In this document: in pieces, positions 1-7,056 of the stretch | How positions within the stretch are numbered: the first letter of the stretch is position 1 | Layout of the letters: the number at the start of each line of letters is the position of its first letter | Virus record (IMG/VR): IMGVR_UViG_3300008517_000150 | Location: 1 to 28,478 of that record | From: a virus | Length of the DNA stretch: 28,478 nt | Reading direction: 5' to 3' (one strand) | Notes under the pieces: generated by a model | The model's database searches: none | Told to the model about the DNA's origin: nothing | Seen by the model: the letters and a program-made list of their open reading frames with translations, nothing else | Position numbers and translations under genes: made by a program

Positions 1-410
1 TGCTCTTCTATTTCCTTGTAGCTTATTATATCATCAAAATCTATTCCTAAATCATCACACAAGAATTTAATCATCTCACCATTTGATTTACTTCTTGAAT
101 ATTTATCCGGTATTATAAATCTTAATTTCTTGAATAATTTTGGATAATATTTCTTGAATCGTCTAAGTTTAGTTTTATCTTCTGGTCGAAACCATCCCTT
201 ACATTCTACCCATAAATCTATTATAGGTAAATAAAAATCTGGTTTATAATATCGATTACCACGTTTAATGGTCTTAAATTCAAATTCTTTCGGTTCATAG
301 ATATAGTCGATCTCAGTAAGTTTATAATACCTGCAAATATTAGCCTCCATCTTTGACCTGAAATATTGTTTTAAATCTTCCCGGTAACCGCCCCTCGCTA
401 CATTCCTCAT
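1..410 (-). CDS. PD-(D/E)XK nuclease-like protein (DUF1064/VSR-like), 3' end cut by window
   Basis: The frame begins at an ATG at 410, with an in-frame stop just upstream, and runs off the left edge, leaving about 136 residues without a stop. The core reads YKPDFYLP at residues 55-62, then WVECKG at 67-72. This is the PD...(E)xK arrangement of small phage endonucleases that resemble VSR and Holliday-junction nucleases: D58, E69 and K71 would bind the metal, and E33 could be the upstream helix acid. Such enzymes act in phage recombination or restriction. The start overlaps the stop of the upstream gene by one base, so translation is probably coupled. The nuclease fold is well supported; the substrate cannot be told. 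Confidence 0.7.
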   Translation of the reverse strand, partial: MRNVARGGYREDLKQYFRSKMEANICRYYKLTEIDYIYEPKEFEFKTIKRGNRYYKPDFYLPIIDLWVECKGWFRPEDKTKLRRFKKYYPKLFKKLRFIIPDKYSRSKSNGEMIKFLCDDLGIDFDDIISYKEIEE

Positions 411-656
411 TATCTATACCATCCAGCTCTATTCATTTCTTTCTCATCCAGATATTCTAAATTAACATCTCCGGCAAGGAATATAATGAGATTATCCGGA
501 AATATCTTACGCCACTGATCTACAAAATTTTTTTTAATATAATCTCCAATAGGAGATACAGATTCAATTACTATTACATCATCCTTTTTAATCCCTGTTT
601 TTAAGTTTTCCTAATTTTATATCGCTATTTATTTTTAACCATTTAATAAGATTCAT
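410..656 (-). pseudogene. Small phage gene split by a frameshift in an A5 run
   Basis: An ATG at 656-654 overlaps the stop of the radical-SAM gene (ATGA), the usual coupling in this window. It opens a frame beginning MNLIKWLKINSD that stops after 22 codons. The adjacent frame is then open to the TAA at 412-410 and reads like real protein (KKDDVIVIESVSPIGDYIKK..., ending AGWYR). Deleting one base from the A5 run (plus-strand T5 at 598-602) joins both parts into one protein of about 81 residues. The gene is therefore broken, misread in sequencing, or joined by ribosomal frameshifting. The site does not form a textbook X-XXY-YYZ slippery heptamer in the starting frame, so an indel is more likely. 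Function unknown. Confidence 0.55.
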
Positions 657-1528
657 TTATTATCACTGCTCCTTTTATAATTATCCCAATCGCAAACCTT
701 ATATAATCTCTTATTTACCCACCGGGCAAAGTCTCTTATTTTTTTATTCCCATTTTCATAAATCATTATAAAGGGATCTATGCCTAAATTGATTAATTCT
801 TCAAACCGATACATATCTTCTTTAAAATTAGTATTGTAGTTGCATAAGATATATACCATTATCCTATACGGCTTGACTCTTGCTTTAAATAATATTTTTA
901 ATCCTTCTTTTACTTCTTTTTCATAATCCATCAGGTCCCAGGCAAAATGTATTTGCTTTAGATGTTTCACTCTGGCCAGCAATTCAGCATTCTCTTCATT
1001 AATCAATCTTATATCCAGCCCCTGGTTAAAATCCATTATCCAGCCCTTATCTATATATTTTTTTAATTTTTTAATATGGCTCGGTAAGGCTAAAAAGTTA
1101 TTATCCAACAGAACCACTACATTTGATTTAGAATTTAAAAATTCCTCCACTTCTGCGTGTTCCTTTATGTAGCCTTCCTTTTCCCTTACAATACAAAATT
1201 TGCAATTTCTTATACAGCCCCGGGTAGTAAAGCCCAGAGAATAATCAAGATTATAAAGAGAATAATCTGGCTTAATATGTTCCATATCATAAGGTAAAAC
1301 AGTTTTTAGATTAAAACCCGATCCGCCGATAATAGCATTTTCAGGAATATATTCTTCTTTAATATTTCCCTTTGAAAATATCTTTGAAACATAAACCTTA
1401 TCATAAGTTTTTTTCATTAATGGCAAATATATTTCCGTATGATCCCCAAAATTCTTATGCCATGCTGATAATTTCATCAAAGCTAAATTATGATATTTGC
1501 TATCAATATCAAAAATGCCAATTTTCAA
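653..1528 (-). CDS. Radical SAM protein with B12-binding-like N-terminus
   Basis: This 291-residue protein carries the radical-SAM iron-sulfur motif CIRNCKFC (C105, C109, C112; CxxxCxxC), preceded by the strand LGFTTRG typical of B12-dependent radical-SAM proteins. Residues 1-95 (HNLALMKLSAWHKNFGD...) look like a reduced cobalamin-binding domain. Such proteins recur in phage genomes with unknown substrates, probably modifying nucleotides or a host component. The start is TTG, chosen because GGGAG lies nine bases upstream and the N-terminus then reads MKIGIFDID. It is the last gene before a long non-coding array on its 5' side and is coupled by ATGA overlap to the next gene. Family assignment is firm, substrate unknown. 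Confidence 0.85.
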   Translation of the reverse strand: MKIGIFDIDSKYHNLALMKLSAWHKNFGDHTEIYLPLMKKTYDKVYVSKIFSKGNIKEEYIPENAIIGGSGFNLKTVLPYDMEHIKPDYSLYNLDYSLGFTTRGCIRNCKFCIVREKEGYIKEHAEVEEFLNSKSNVVVLLDNNFLALPSHIKKLKKYIDKGWIMDFNQGLDIRLINEENAELLARVKHLKQIHFAWDLMDYEKEVKEGLKILFKARVKPYRIMVYILCNYNTNFKEDMYRFEELINLGIDPFIMIYENGNKKIRDFARWVNKRLYKVCDWDNYKRSSDNK

Positions 1529-1573
1529 ATACTTTTTCTCCCAAATTTTCTTATTTTATTTTTACAATATTTT

Positions 1574-2463
1574 GGGCAGCAACATTCTGTCATTCGCAAA
1601 CAGTAAAACTACTTCTCTTTTTTTCCTTAAAAATATTTTAAGGTTTTTTCGAGCATTGCATTTGACCCCTTGCAGACCCAAAACCTACATCTCTTTTTTA
1701 CCTTCATTTTTACCGTTAGTTATTTTATTTTTGGCGTAGTTTTAGAGAAGTACAATTAAAACCTTTTTTAGTGTCTTGTAACTCTTTATTTATAAGCGTT
1801 TCAGCACCCGCAGAAATTCCCTTATTTTATTTTTCGTGCTTTTTCTATCGTCTTTCTAATGCTCCTGCAAGAGGTTAAAAAACGTCTTTCGTTTTCAGAA
1901 TTTTTAAATTTAGTTTCCGGGAAAAAAAAGAGATCTAGAATTCGGTTTTGCAGGTGGCTATTTCTATCTCTCGAAAAATCCCTATTTTTATTTTTAGCAT
2001 TTTTAGAGCACTACATTTCGGTTCTGCAAGACTCATTTCTAATGCTCAGATTTTCCTTAAAATATTTTTAAGAGATTTTGGAGCATTAGATCTTGTTTTT
2101 GCAAGACTCGATTCTAATGCTCATTTTTTTGTGATTTTCCGAATTTCGTTTTTTTTTTTTTTAAGGTGTAGATTAGAGTTTTGCAGAGGTCATTTTTAAT
2201 GCTGTTTTTTTCCTTAAAAATAAAATAAGATATTTTTGAGCACTGCGTTTGACCCCTTACAAACCCAAATTGTACTTCTCTTTTTTTATACTTTTTTAGC
2301 GTTTCGTTTCAATATTTTTAGTCTTTTTTCTAGAGGTACAATTAATTTTGTTTTTTGCACTCCGAAAGCCTTACATAATAAGCATTACAGAACTTCATTT
2401 TTAGGCATATCTTTATTTTTCATCAATTTTTAATAACATTCTAATGCTCTTGCAGGAGCATTA
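1574..2463 (-). repeat. Array of ~43-nt palindromic units at ~75-nt period
   Basis: About 900 bases hold no credible gene but a degenerate repeat array. Units on plus coordinates are 1574-1617, 1651-1693, 1930-1972, 2006-2047, 2081-2122, 2163-2203 and 2238-2280, and 2442-2463 is a short perfect hairpin (8-bp stem, 6-nt loop). Start-to-start distances of neighbours are 74-81. Read on the minus strand, a unit opens GAGNANTAG, has a core like TCTTGCA, and closes with a form of CTAATGCTC; the unit at 2081-2122 pairs over 10 bp. Spacers of about 32 nt are AT-rich with self-complementary CTTAAAA...TTTTAAGG. Less clear copies fill 1700-1900 and 2290-2440. A non-coding RNA array, DNA-structural array or protein-binding array are all possible. 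Confidence 0.75.
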
Positions 2464-2531
2464 TATTGTTATTTAATTTTCATCAATTTTATTTTTTCCT
2501 TTTCTTTCGAATGCCATCACAAATATGTGCA

Positions 2532-2858
2532 TCATAATTGCTCCTTATTAATATATTCTTCAATTGCCTCGTCTGAGTAGCCAAAAGCTTTACCTATAAT
2601 CCAATGATCATATATCGTCTTCGGCTTTTCCGGTAAATTTTTTATTACCTCCGACATAAATGTTTTTCTATAAATCCAAAATTCCCTCCAGCCATCTGAA
2701 AGATATTTGTTAATATAATATAAATCTTTATATCCCTCTACAATTTCCATTGCTTCATTGACATATCTATTTTGCACTGGCAGCATTGCAGAAGGTTTTC
2801 CTCTTTGTACCAGATAACAATATTCACCTATTTGAGTTTTTAAATTGTCATTTATCAT
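2532..2858 (-). CDS. Conserved phage-type protein of unknown function
   Basis: This is a soluble 108-residue protein rich in aromatic residues (GWREFWIYRKTF, YDHWIIGKAFGYSDEAIEEYI). I chose the ATG at 2858 because GGGGAAG lies just upstream and because it overlaps the stop of the membrane-protein gene upstream as ATGA. A longer frame is open upstream but would run through that gene in another register. It follows the style of small phage early proteins; I recognise no catalytic motif. Confidence 0.7.
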   Translation of the reverse strand: MINDNLKTQIGEYCYLVQRGKPSAMLPVQNRYVNEAMEIVEGYKDLYYINKYLSDGWREFWIYRKTFMSEVIKNLPEKPKTIYDHWIIGKAFGYSDEAIEEYINKEQL

Positions 2859-3007
2859 ATCTTCCCCAGCATTTTTAATATCACCAAAATTATCATAAAC
2901 ACTACTGCACCAAACAAAGTCCACCAACACCAATCGTTAGTTCTCTCTGCTTTTTTAACCGGATTGCTGAATCCTTTAATTTTTTCTTCGCCTATCTTTA
3001 ATTTCAT
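2855..3007 (-). CDS. Small single-span membrane protein (50 aa)
   Basis: An ATG at 3007, preceded by AGGAAGGTGA, opens a 50-codon frame. Residues 1-25 are polar and basic; about residues 29-46 form one hydrophobic helix (WWTLFGAVVFMIILVILKML). The stop overlaps the next start (ATGA). The strong ribosome binding site, helix and coupling make it a real gene. A single-span phage protein here could act at the host membrane, for example in exclusion, but nothing shows a specific function. Confidence 0.7.
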   Translation of the reverse strand: MKLKIGEEKIKGFSNPVKKAERTNDWCWWTLFGAVVFMIILVILKMLGKI

Positions 3008-3033
3008 TTAATCACCTTCCTCTTTAGTTTTAA

Positions 3034-3267
3034 TTATTCATTCTCTATAACTATCTTAACCGCTTTATTTAATTTCTCTAATAGCCTAAGACAATCATTA
3101 CAAACTATCACAAATCCGGTAATATATCCTTTGTCATTTCGATGTGCTACTAAATTTATATTTCGTTCTTTTCTGCAATTAACACATTGCAAATTATAAT
3201 CCGTCATCCTATTTTTATTCCCTAACCTATGTAATTTTTCACTACCGTTCAGTCCTTCAATACCCAT
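3034..3267 (-). CDS. Small zinc-ribbon protein
   Basis: A 77-residue protein with two CxxC pairs, CVNC (C28, C31) and CNDC (C56, C59), about 25 residues apart, which should bind one zinc. GGGGAGGAGA lies eight bases before the ATG. Proteins of this shape often bind nucleic acid or a protein partner; no target can be read from the sequence. Confidence 0.75.
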   Translation of the reverse strand: MGIEGLNGSEKLHRLGNKNRMTDYNLQCVNCRKERNINLVAHRNDKGYITGFVIVCNDCLRLLEKLNKAVKIVIENE

Positions 3268-3285
3268 TTGATTACTCTCCTCCCC

Positions 3286-3543
3286 TTAATCTGGATGGCT
3301 AAATTCACCAGGTAAATGGCCAGACCCACCGGGGAGCTCTTTTTTCTCCCCTTGCATCTTTGCTCTACTTTTGACGATGAGCTGTCCTTCATCGATCCAT
3401 GCACTCTTGATAATCTTGCCATCCTTTAATCCTTTAGGTTGAATTTCATATTGAATACAACCGTTCATATAAATAATCTTAGCAACAACCATACCTTCAA
3501 GTCCTGTAACCGTATCTTTTACTTTATCGCCTATTTTAATCAT
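3286..3543 (-). CDS. Small SH3-like beta-barrel phage protein
   Basis: An 85-residue protein opening KIGDKVKDTVTGLEGMVVAK, the pattern of small phage proteins with an SH3/KOW-like fold: a start that forms a barrel, a GLEG turn, then alternating strands to about residue 57. The last 25 residues are polar and probably disordered. AGGAGG precedes the ATG. Related proteins are common in phage early regions; their role is unknown. Confidence 0.7.
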   Translation of the reverse strand: MIKIGDKVKDTVTGLEGMVVAKIIYMNGCIQYEIQPKGLKDGKIIKSAWIDEGQLIVKSRAKMQGEKKELPGGSGHLPGEFSHPD

Positions 3544-3564
3544 CGTTTTACCTCCTTTCTTATT

Positions 3565-3930
3565 TTATTTATATTCCTCAATATCCCTCCTAACAGATTG
3601 ATAGATCTGATTTAGCTCATGTCTAAAATAAGAGATCTCTTCCTTTTCATCCATACTTTCTTGATTTAATTCCTCTAACCTATTCTTCAAATTAAGGTAT
3701 TTGGCAAATAGATTCATGAACTTCCTCATAAAAAGCCCGGCTACCTCTTCATTACTACGCCTTCTGATATCTATTATGTTCCTATGCCTTCCCTCAATCT
3801 CTTTCATGTAAAGCTTTAATTTTCCTGCAGTATTACCCACTTTTTTATCTTCGTAATATACTATTTCATCACCGAACATCTCTTCAATTTCCTTCCAAGC
3901 CTTTTCGTAATCACATTTCAAGGACGTCAT
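3565..3930 (-). CDS. Helical, charged phage protein
   Basis: The 121-residue product is strongly charged and mostly helical, with heptad-like stretches in residues 60-118 (NLFAKYLNLKNRLEELNQES...). The ATG at 3930 overlaps the end of the upstream gene by 20 bases; GGGAGGAG inside that gene lies about 13 bases upstream, rather far, so coupling may help. I recognise no family. Confidence 0.6.
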   Translation of the reverse strand: MTSLKCDYEKAWKEIEEMFGDEIVYYEDKKVGNTAGKLKLYMKEIEGRHRNIIDIRRRSNEEVAGLFMRKFMNLFAKYLNLKNRLEELNQESMDEKEEISYFRHELNQIYQSVRRDIEEYK

Positions 3931-4165
3931 ATTTCTTAATTAACTCCTCCCTATATTTATCAAATTCCTCCTGGCTCATTCTCCAGTTATTCATAATCTT
4001 TCTAAGTTGAGTCTCTGATAGTGGCCAAGCCAAAACGTCCCCTCTGCATAAATAAACATATTGGGTCCCCATACTTATAAATCCCTTATGAAGTTTTAGC
4101 TTCGGATAGGTGAGGGTCTTATCAGTAGTAAAAATTTGTCCAGGTTCAACTTCATTTACCTTCAA
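3911..4165 (-). CDS. Conserved phage-type protein, TTG start
   Basis: An 84-residue protein whose first half (VNEVEPGQIFTTDKTLTYPKLKL) reads as a small beta domain and second half as helices. The start is TTG at 4165, chosen because a perfect AGGAGG lies eight bases upstream and no ATG fits. The 3' end overlaps the next gene. Function unknown. Confidence 0.65.
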   Translation of the reverse strand: MKVNEVEPGQIFTTDKTLTYPKLKLHKGFISMGTQYVYLCRGDVLAWPLSETQLRKIMNNWRMSQEEFDKYREELIKKYDVLEM

Positions 4166-4191
4166 TTAAAAAACCTCCTGATCGCTATTTT

Positions 4192-4446
4192 TTAAAATAT
4201 TTTTTCACATATCTTGTCAATTCTTTCTACAACCGATATTAAAATAGAACCTATACGGGTTCCTCTCATGGCTACCACAAGTTCACGATAAGCCTTCCTC
4301 AACTGCCATCTCTGGAATGAAAAAGTATTCCTCATCACTATAATTTGCTCCTCACAAAGTGATACTGCCCTAATATCTACTTCTTCGTTTAGCCATTGTA
4401 AAATGTCTTTATATTCTTCGTCACTTACCGGTCTATGTTTTCTCAT
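4192..4446 (-). CDS. Small helical protein of unknown function
   Basis: An 84-residue protein with a basic middle (SFQRWQLRKAYRELVVAMRG) and predicted helices throughout. AGGAGG lies nine bases before the ATG. No enzymatic motif is seen; the basic helix could bind nucleic acid. Confidence 0.6.
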   Translation of the reverse strand: MRKHRPVSDEEYKDILQWLNEEVDIRAVSLCEEQIIVMRNTFSFQRWQLRKAYRELVVAMRGTRIGSILISVVERIDKICEKIF

Positions 4447-4459
4447 CTATTACTTCCTC

Positions 4460-5302
4460 CTAAGTTTCTATCGTGGGATCATATTCATCCTTTTCTAATC
4501 CAAAGGTCCAGGCTTTTGCCTCTTGCACACTACACATATCAGGAGGCACCTTGAGAAAATATCGTTTGCCAGTTGAAGAATCTTTAACCTGTAAAAATGC
4601 TATGCCATCTGTTAAGATTATGATTTTATCCTCTCTGTCATTAAAATACCCTCTTGGAATACTACCATAAAAATCAGGAGGATACTGAAAGGTGGCATCT
4701 CCAAGAATGATATATTGAATTTTATTCATCTCAAATCCTTCTCTTATATAGTTCCCATAGCCAAATTTCCTTAATGCCTGCTCCCTTAATTCTAGATTTT
4801 CTGTTCCTTCTATATCCCCAAATGTTATAGGATAATCCATCTCCAGTTTTATTTTCGTCTCTATATCCTGGAGATACCGTTCCAGATAAGTTTTAAATCC
4901 ACGAGAAATAATACTATCTCTTCCCAAACTCAAACTCTCCCCAAGAATTAATCTTATATCCAGAAAGTTACTAAATAAGCTCATATCCTCGGAGAGGATT
5001 TCAGCTAAGTTCCTCTTGTTTAGAATTCCTAGAGTTATATCCCAGGGAAAAAATATTATGGTATGAATTCTACTTGCCACATTTATCGGAGGTATCCCTA
5101 TATGATAACTACATAATCTTTCCTCTCCCACCTCAAAATATAATTCAATAACATAAGGATTAAAATGTGATGATCTTAAATCCGATTCACTTACTCTCCC
5201 CTCCAGTATGTAGTAGACCCCATATTCGGTATGCCTTACATTCTCCCCAGTTTTCCATGAATTTAATCTAGTCCTCAACGAATTTGATATAATCTGTATC
5301 AT
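4460..5302 (-). CDS. DUF6745-like protein
   Basis: About 280 residues. The C-terminus reads YFLKVPPDMCSVQEAKAWTF followed by GL, EYDP and ET, resembling from memory the ending of DUF6745 proteins. The N-terminal half is a mixed alpha/beta domain I do not recognise. The start is uncertain: the ATG at 5302 has AGGAG ten bases upstream; an alternative start lies at 5335, and both overlap the upstream gene. DUF6745-type genes often sit beside a gene for an RQREY-type protein, exactly as here, so the two may work together. Biochemical role unknown. Confidence 0.6.
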   Translation of the reverse strand: MIQIISNSLRTRLNSWKTGENVRHTEYGVYYILEGRVSESDLRSSHFNPYVIELYFEVGEERLCSYHIGIPPINVASRIHTIIFFPWDITLGILNKRNLAEILSEDMSLFSNFLDIRLILGESLSLGRDSIISRGFKTYLERYLQDIETKIKLEMDYPITFGDIEGTENLELREQALRKFGYGNYIREGFEMNKIQYIILGDATFQYPPDFYGSIPRGYFNDREDKIIILTDGIAFLQVKDSSTGKRYFLKVPPDMCSVQEAKAWTFGLEKDEYDPTIET

Positions 5303-5654
5303 ACTCTCTTTGTCTCCTAATTTCATAAGTTCCAACAGGCAAAGTTATGGCATTATGCTCTTCATGGATTAATTCTGTTGGCTCTTTAACCATTGCGTAG
5401 CCTATTACCTGTGATTTTGGTTCTGCCGTAACGGGGTTCACCACGAGCATCTGCCCATCCCAAACTCCAATCGGATTATTAGCAATCCTTTCGGCTACTT
5501 CCAATATCTTAGCATTTCCCTTTAATCTGTGAGCATGCCCGGTAACTTCTCCTCTTAGAATTATTTTATCCTCTTCAGCCTTAAATTTTATGTTTTCAGG
5601 TAATTTATCAATTTTAATTAACAAAATATCTCCGTGTCTATAGTGTTTATCCAT
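5268..5654 (-). CDS. RQREY-type small protein, partner of the DUF6745-like gene
   Basis: A 128-residue protein with the conserved stretches HGDILLI (residues 6-12), GEVTGHAHRL, LIHEEHNAITLPVGTYEI and RRQREYDTDYIKF. I recognise this pattern from small bacterial proteins encoded next to DUF6745 genes. The GHAH and HEEH segments could form a metal site, but that is inference. AAGGAG ten bases before the ATG at 5654 sets the start; a longer open frame upstream is not needed. The 3' end overlaps the next gene. Confidence 0.65.
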   Translation of the reverse strand: MDKHYRHGDILLIKIDKLPENIKFKAEEDKIILRGEVTGHAHRLKGNAKILEVAERIANNPIGVWDGQMLVVNPVTAEPKSQVIGYAMVKEPTELIHEEHNAITLPVGTYEIRRQREYDTDYIKFVED

Positions 5655-5700
5655 GATAAGAAATCTCCTTTTCTTTTTTTTTAAATATCTTCCCCAAATT

Positions 5701-6321
5701 TTAAACAATGATTTCATCCACCAAACCATATTCCTTGCATTGGCCAGCGTCAAACCAAAGGTCATGCTTCAATATTCCGTCAAGTTTGCTCATGGGAATC
5801 TGCGTATATTCTTTATAGACTTGCTTTATCATCACCATAATCTTATCCAGATTCTGGATCTCATCCTTAAACTCCTCATACTTGCCCCACATAAAGGAAC
5901 TCAGTTGATGGATGAGCATATAAGCATGACGATTGATAAATCTCCTTTTTCCACAAACGCTCAAGAAGGTTGCTGCACTAGCACAACACCCATCAATCAT
6001 TGTATGGACAGGAACAACGCTCTTAATTATTTCATCCATTCCCGCCATCCCTGCAAAGATACTGCCACCGTAACTTTGGATATGAAGATAGATATTAGCA
6101 GGCTCCCGATTTTGAATTGTGGCCTCGCGTTGCAAATTAATTCCCATGCTCAATATATTTCTATTAAGTTGTAATATTTTTTCTGTTTCAATACGAGAAT
6201 AGAAATAAATCCTATTTTCTACCACTTCGACAAAAGACGGACGGGCTTTCTCTTCCTGCTGAGACTTCGAGTCCTCTTTGGGTGGTATTTCTTCTTTCTT
6301 CCCCCAATAAAAATCGCTCAT
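5701..6321 (-). CDS. ClpP-like serine protease
   Basis: A 206-residue protein of normal ClpP length, with a complete catalytic triad in the usual contexts: S115 in GCCASAATF, H138 in YMLIHQLSS and D191 in LWFDAGQCKEYGLVDEI. The SPGG-like turn reads QSYGGSIFAG. The first 30 residues are a charged extension (KKEEIPPKEDSKSQQEE) not typical of housekeeping ClpP. It should form ring-shaped oligomers degrading or maturing proteins. It is encoded among early genes, not next to a portal or capsid gene, so a head-maturation role is unproven. GGAGA nine bases before the ATG supports the start. Confidence 0.88.
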   Translation of the reverse strand: MSDFYWGKKEEIPPKEDSKSQQEEKARPSFVEVVENRIYFYSRIETEKILQLNRNILSMGINLQREATIQNREPANIYLHIQSYGGSIFAGMAGMDEIIKSVVPVHTMIDGCCASAATFLSVCGKRRFINRHAYMLIHQLSSFMWGKYEEFKDEIQNLDKIMVMIKQVYKEYTQIPMSKLDGILKHDLWFDAGQCKEYGLVDEIIV

Positions 6322-6323
6322 TT

Positions 6324-6608
6324 TTAAAATTCTCCTTTCTTAATCTCGAACAAATGAAATACTAATGCCCCATTTTCTATTTGAAAAGTTCCTATATAAT
6401 TAATTATTCTGAGGTAATCTTCACCCAAAGGATGACCGGTCCCACTTAGCCTAAAATACCTAGTTTCCTTTTCTGTTTCTGAATCTACCATTGCCCATAA
6501 ATAAGGAGCGCCTCTTTGAGTTTGGACCGTCAGTATTTTAGCATCCTTAGGCAATTCTAAAGTGAAATGGTCTTCTACAGGGATCGGATATTTATAGATG
6601 GTTAACAT
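6324..6608 (-). CDS. DUF7352-like phage protein
   Basis: A 94-residue protein with the sequence style I associate with the DUF7352 phage family: IYKYPIPVEDHFTLELPKDA, then ILTVQTQRGAPYLWAMVD, then GTGHPLG, NYIGTFQ and ALVFHLFE near the end. AGGAGG precedes the ATG, and the stop is two bases from the ClpP-like start. Members are small beta-rich proteins of unknown role. Confidence 0.7.
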   Translation of the reverse strand: MLTIYKYPIPVEDHFTLELPKDAKILTVQTQRGAPYLWAMVDSETEKETRYFRLSGTGHPLGEDYLRIINYIGTFQIENGALVFHLFEIKKGEF

Positions 6609-7056
6609 ATTTATTCCTCCTTTTCTTAGAAATAAGCATATTCTAATTAGCTTAAAAGCACTTCATCTGTAGCATTATCTCTCTATTCTTTTTTTTCCTA
6701 TATCATTCTGTTTAGAGCAGATTAAAAATAACGTCATCTCAACAGCTCAGTTCGTCATTGTCAGCCTCTCATTGTCAGCCTCTCTCCACCATTTTCATTT
6801 CCTTATCCCTTCCCTATATTATTCCGTTACAGTAGCTCAGACTGGATTATGAGGAGGCACAAGACCAGCAGTAAATATTTTATTACATGCAATATCTAAC
6901 ATTCCTTATAACCCGGCCCCTCAGTTAGAAAGTCAAAAAGCAACAAGTTATTAATGATATGCTAATTCACATTTACATCCTAACATTTTCAACTTTCCAT
7001 TTTTTTATCGGAGATGAGCAATCATACTCTAGCCTAAGGGCACATTGCTTTTAGCA
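6609..7056 (-). repeat. Non-coding stretch with hairpin units and a 14-bp tandem repeat
   Basis: No gene fits here. The unit at 7011-7063 folds as a 7-bp stem (GAGATGA/TCATCTC) with one bulged T and two GC pairs, the same design as the array on the other side of the transposase-like gene; its right arm overlaps that gene's last codons and stop. A weaker unit spans 6928-6997 (GAAAGT...ACTTTC) and a longer one about 6851-6924. At 6757-6784 a 14-bp sequence is repeated in tandem exactly. TCTCTCCACCAT occurs both at about 6781 and 7060, the latter at the end of the transposase-like gene, so part of that end was copied. Possible relics of insertion-element ends. Confidence 0.6.

Noticed and set aside
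1948-2433. Several plus-strand frames of 65-83 codons over the first array
   Set aside because: Low-complexity Phe/Leu-rich translations of T-rich repeats, without ribosome sites; all neighbours are minus-strand.
1574-2463. A tRNA cluster suggested by the ~75-nt period
   Set aside because: Units lack D, anticodon and T-arm signatures and the CCA/acceptor design; each is a single palindrome.
5653-6174. A 173-codon plus-strand frame opposite the ClpP-like gene
   Set aside because: Antisense shadow of a gene with an intact catalytic triad; no ribosome site or domain.
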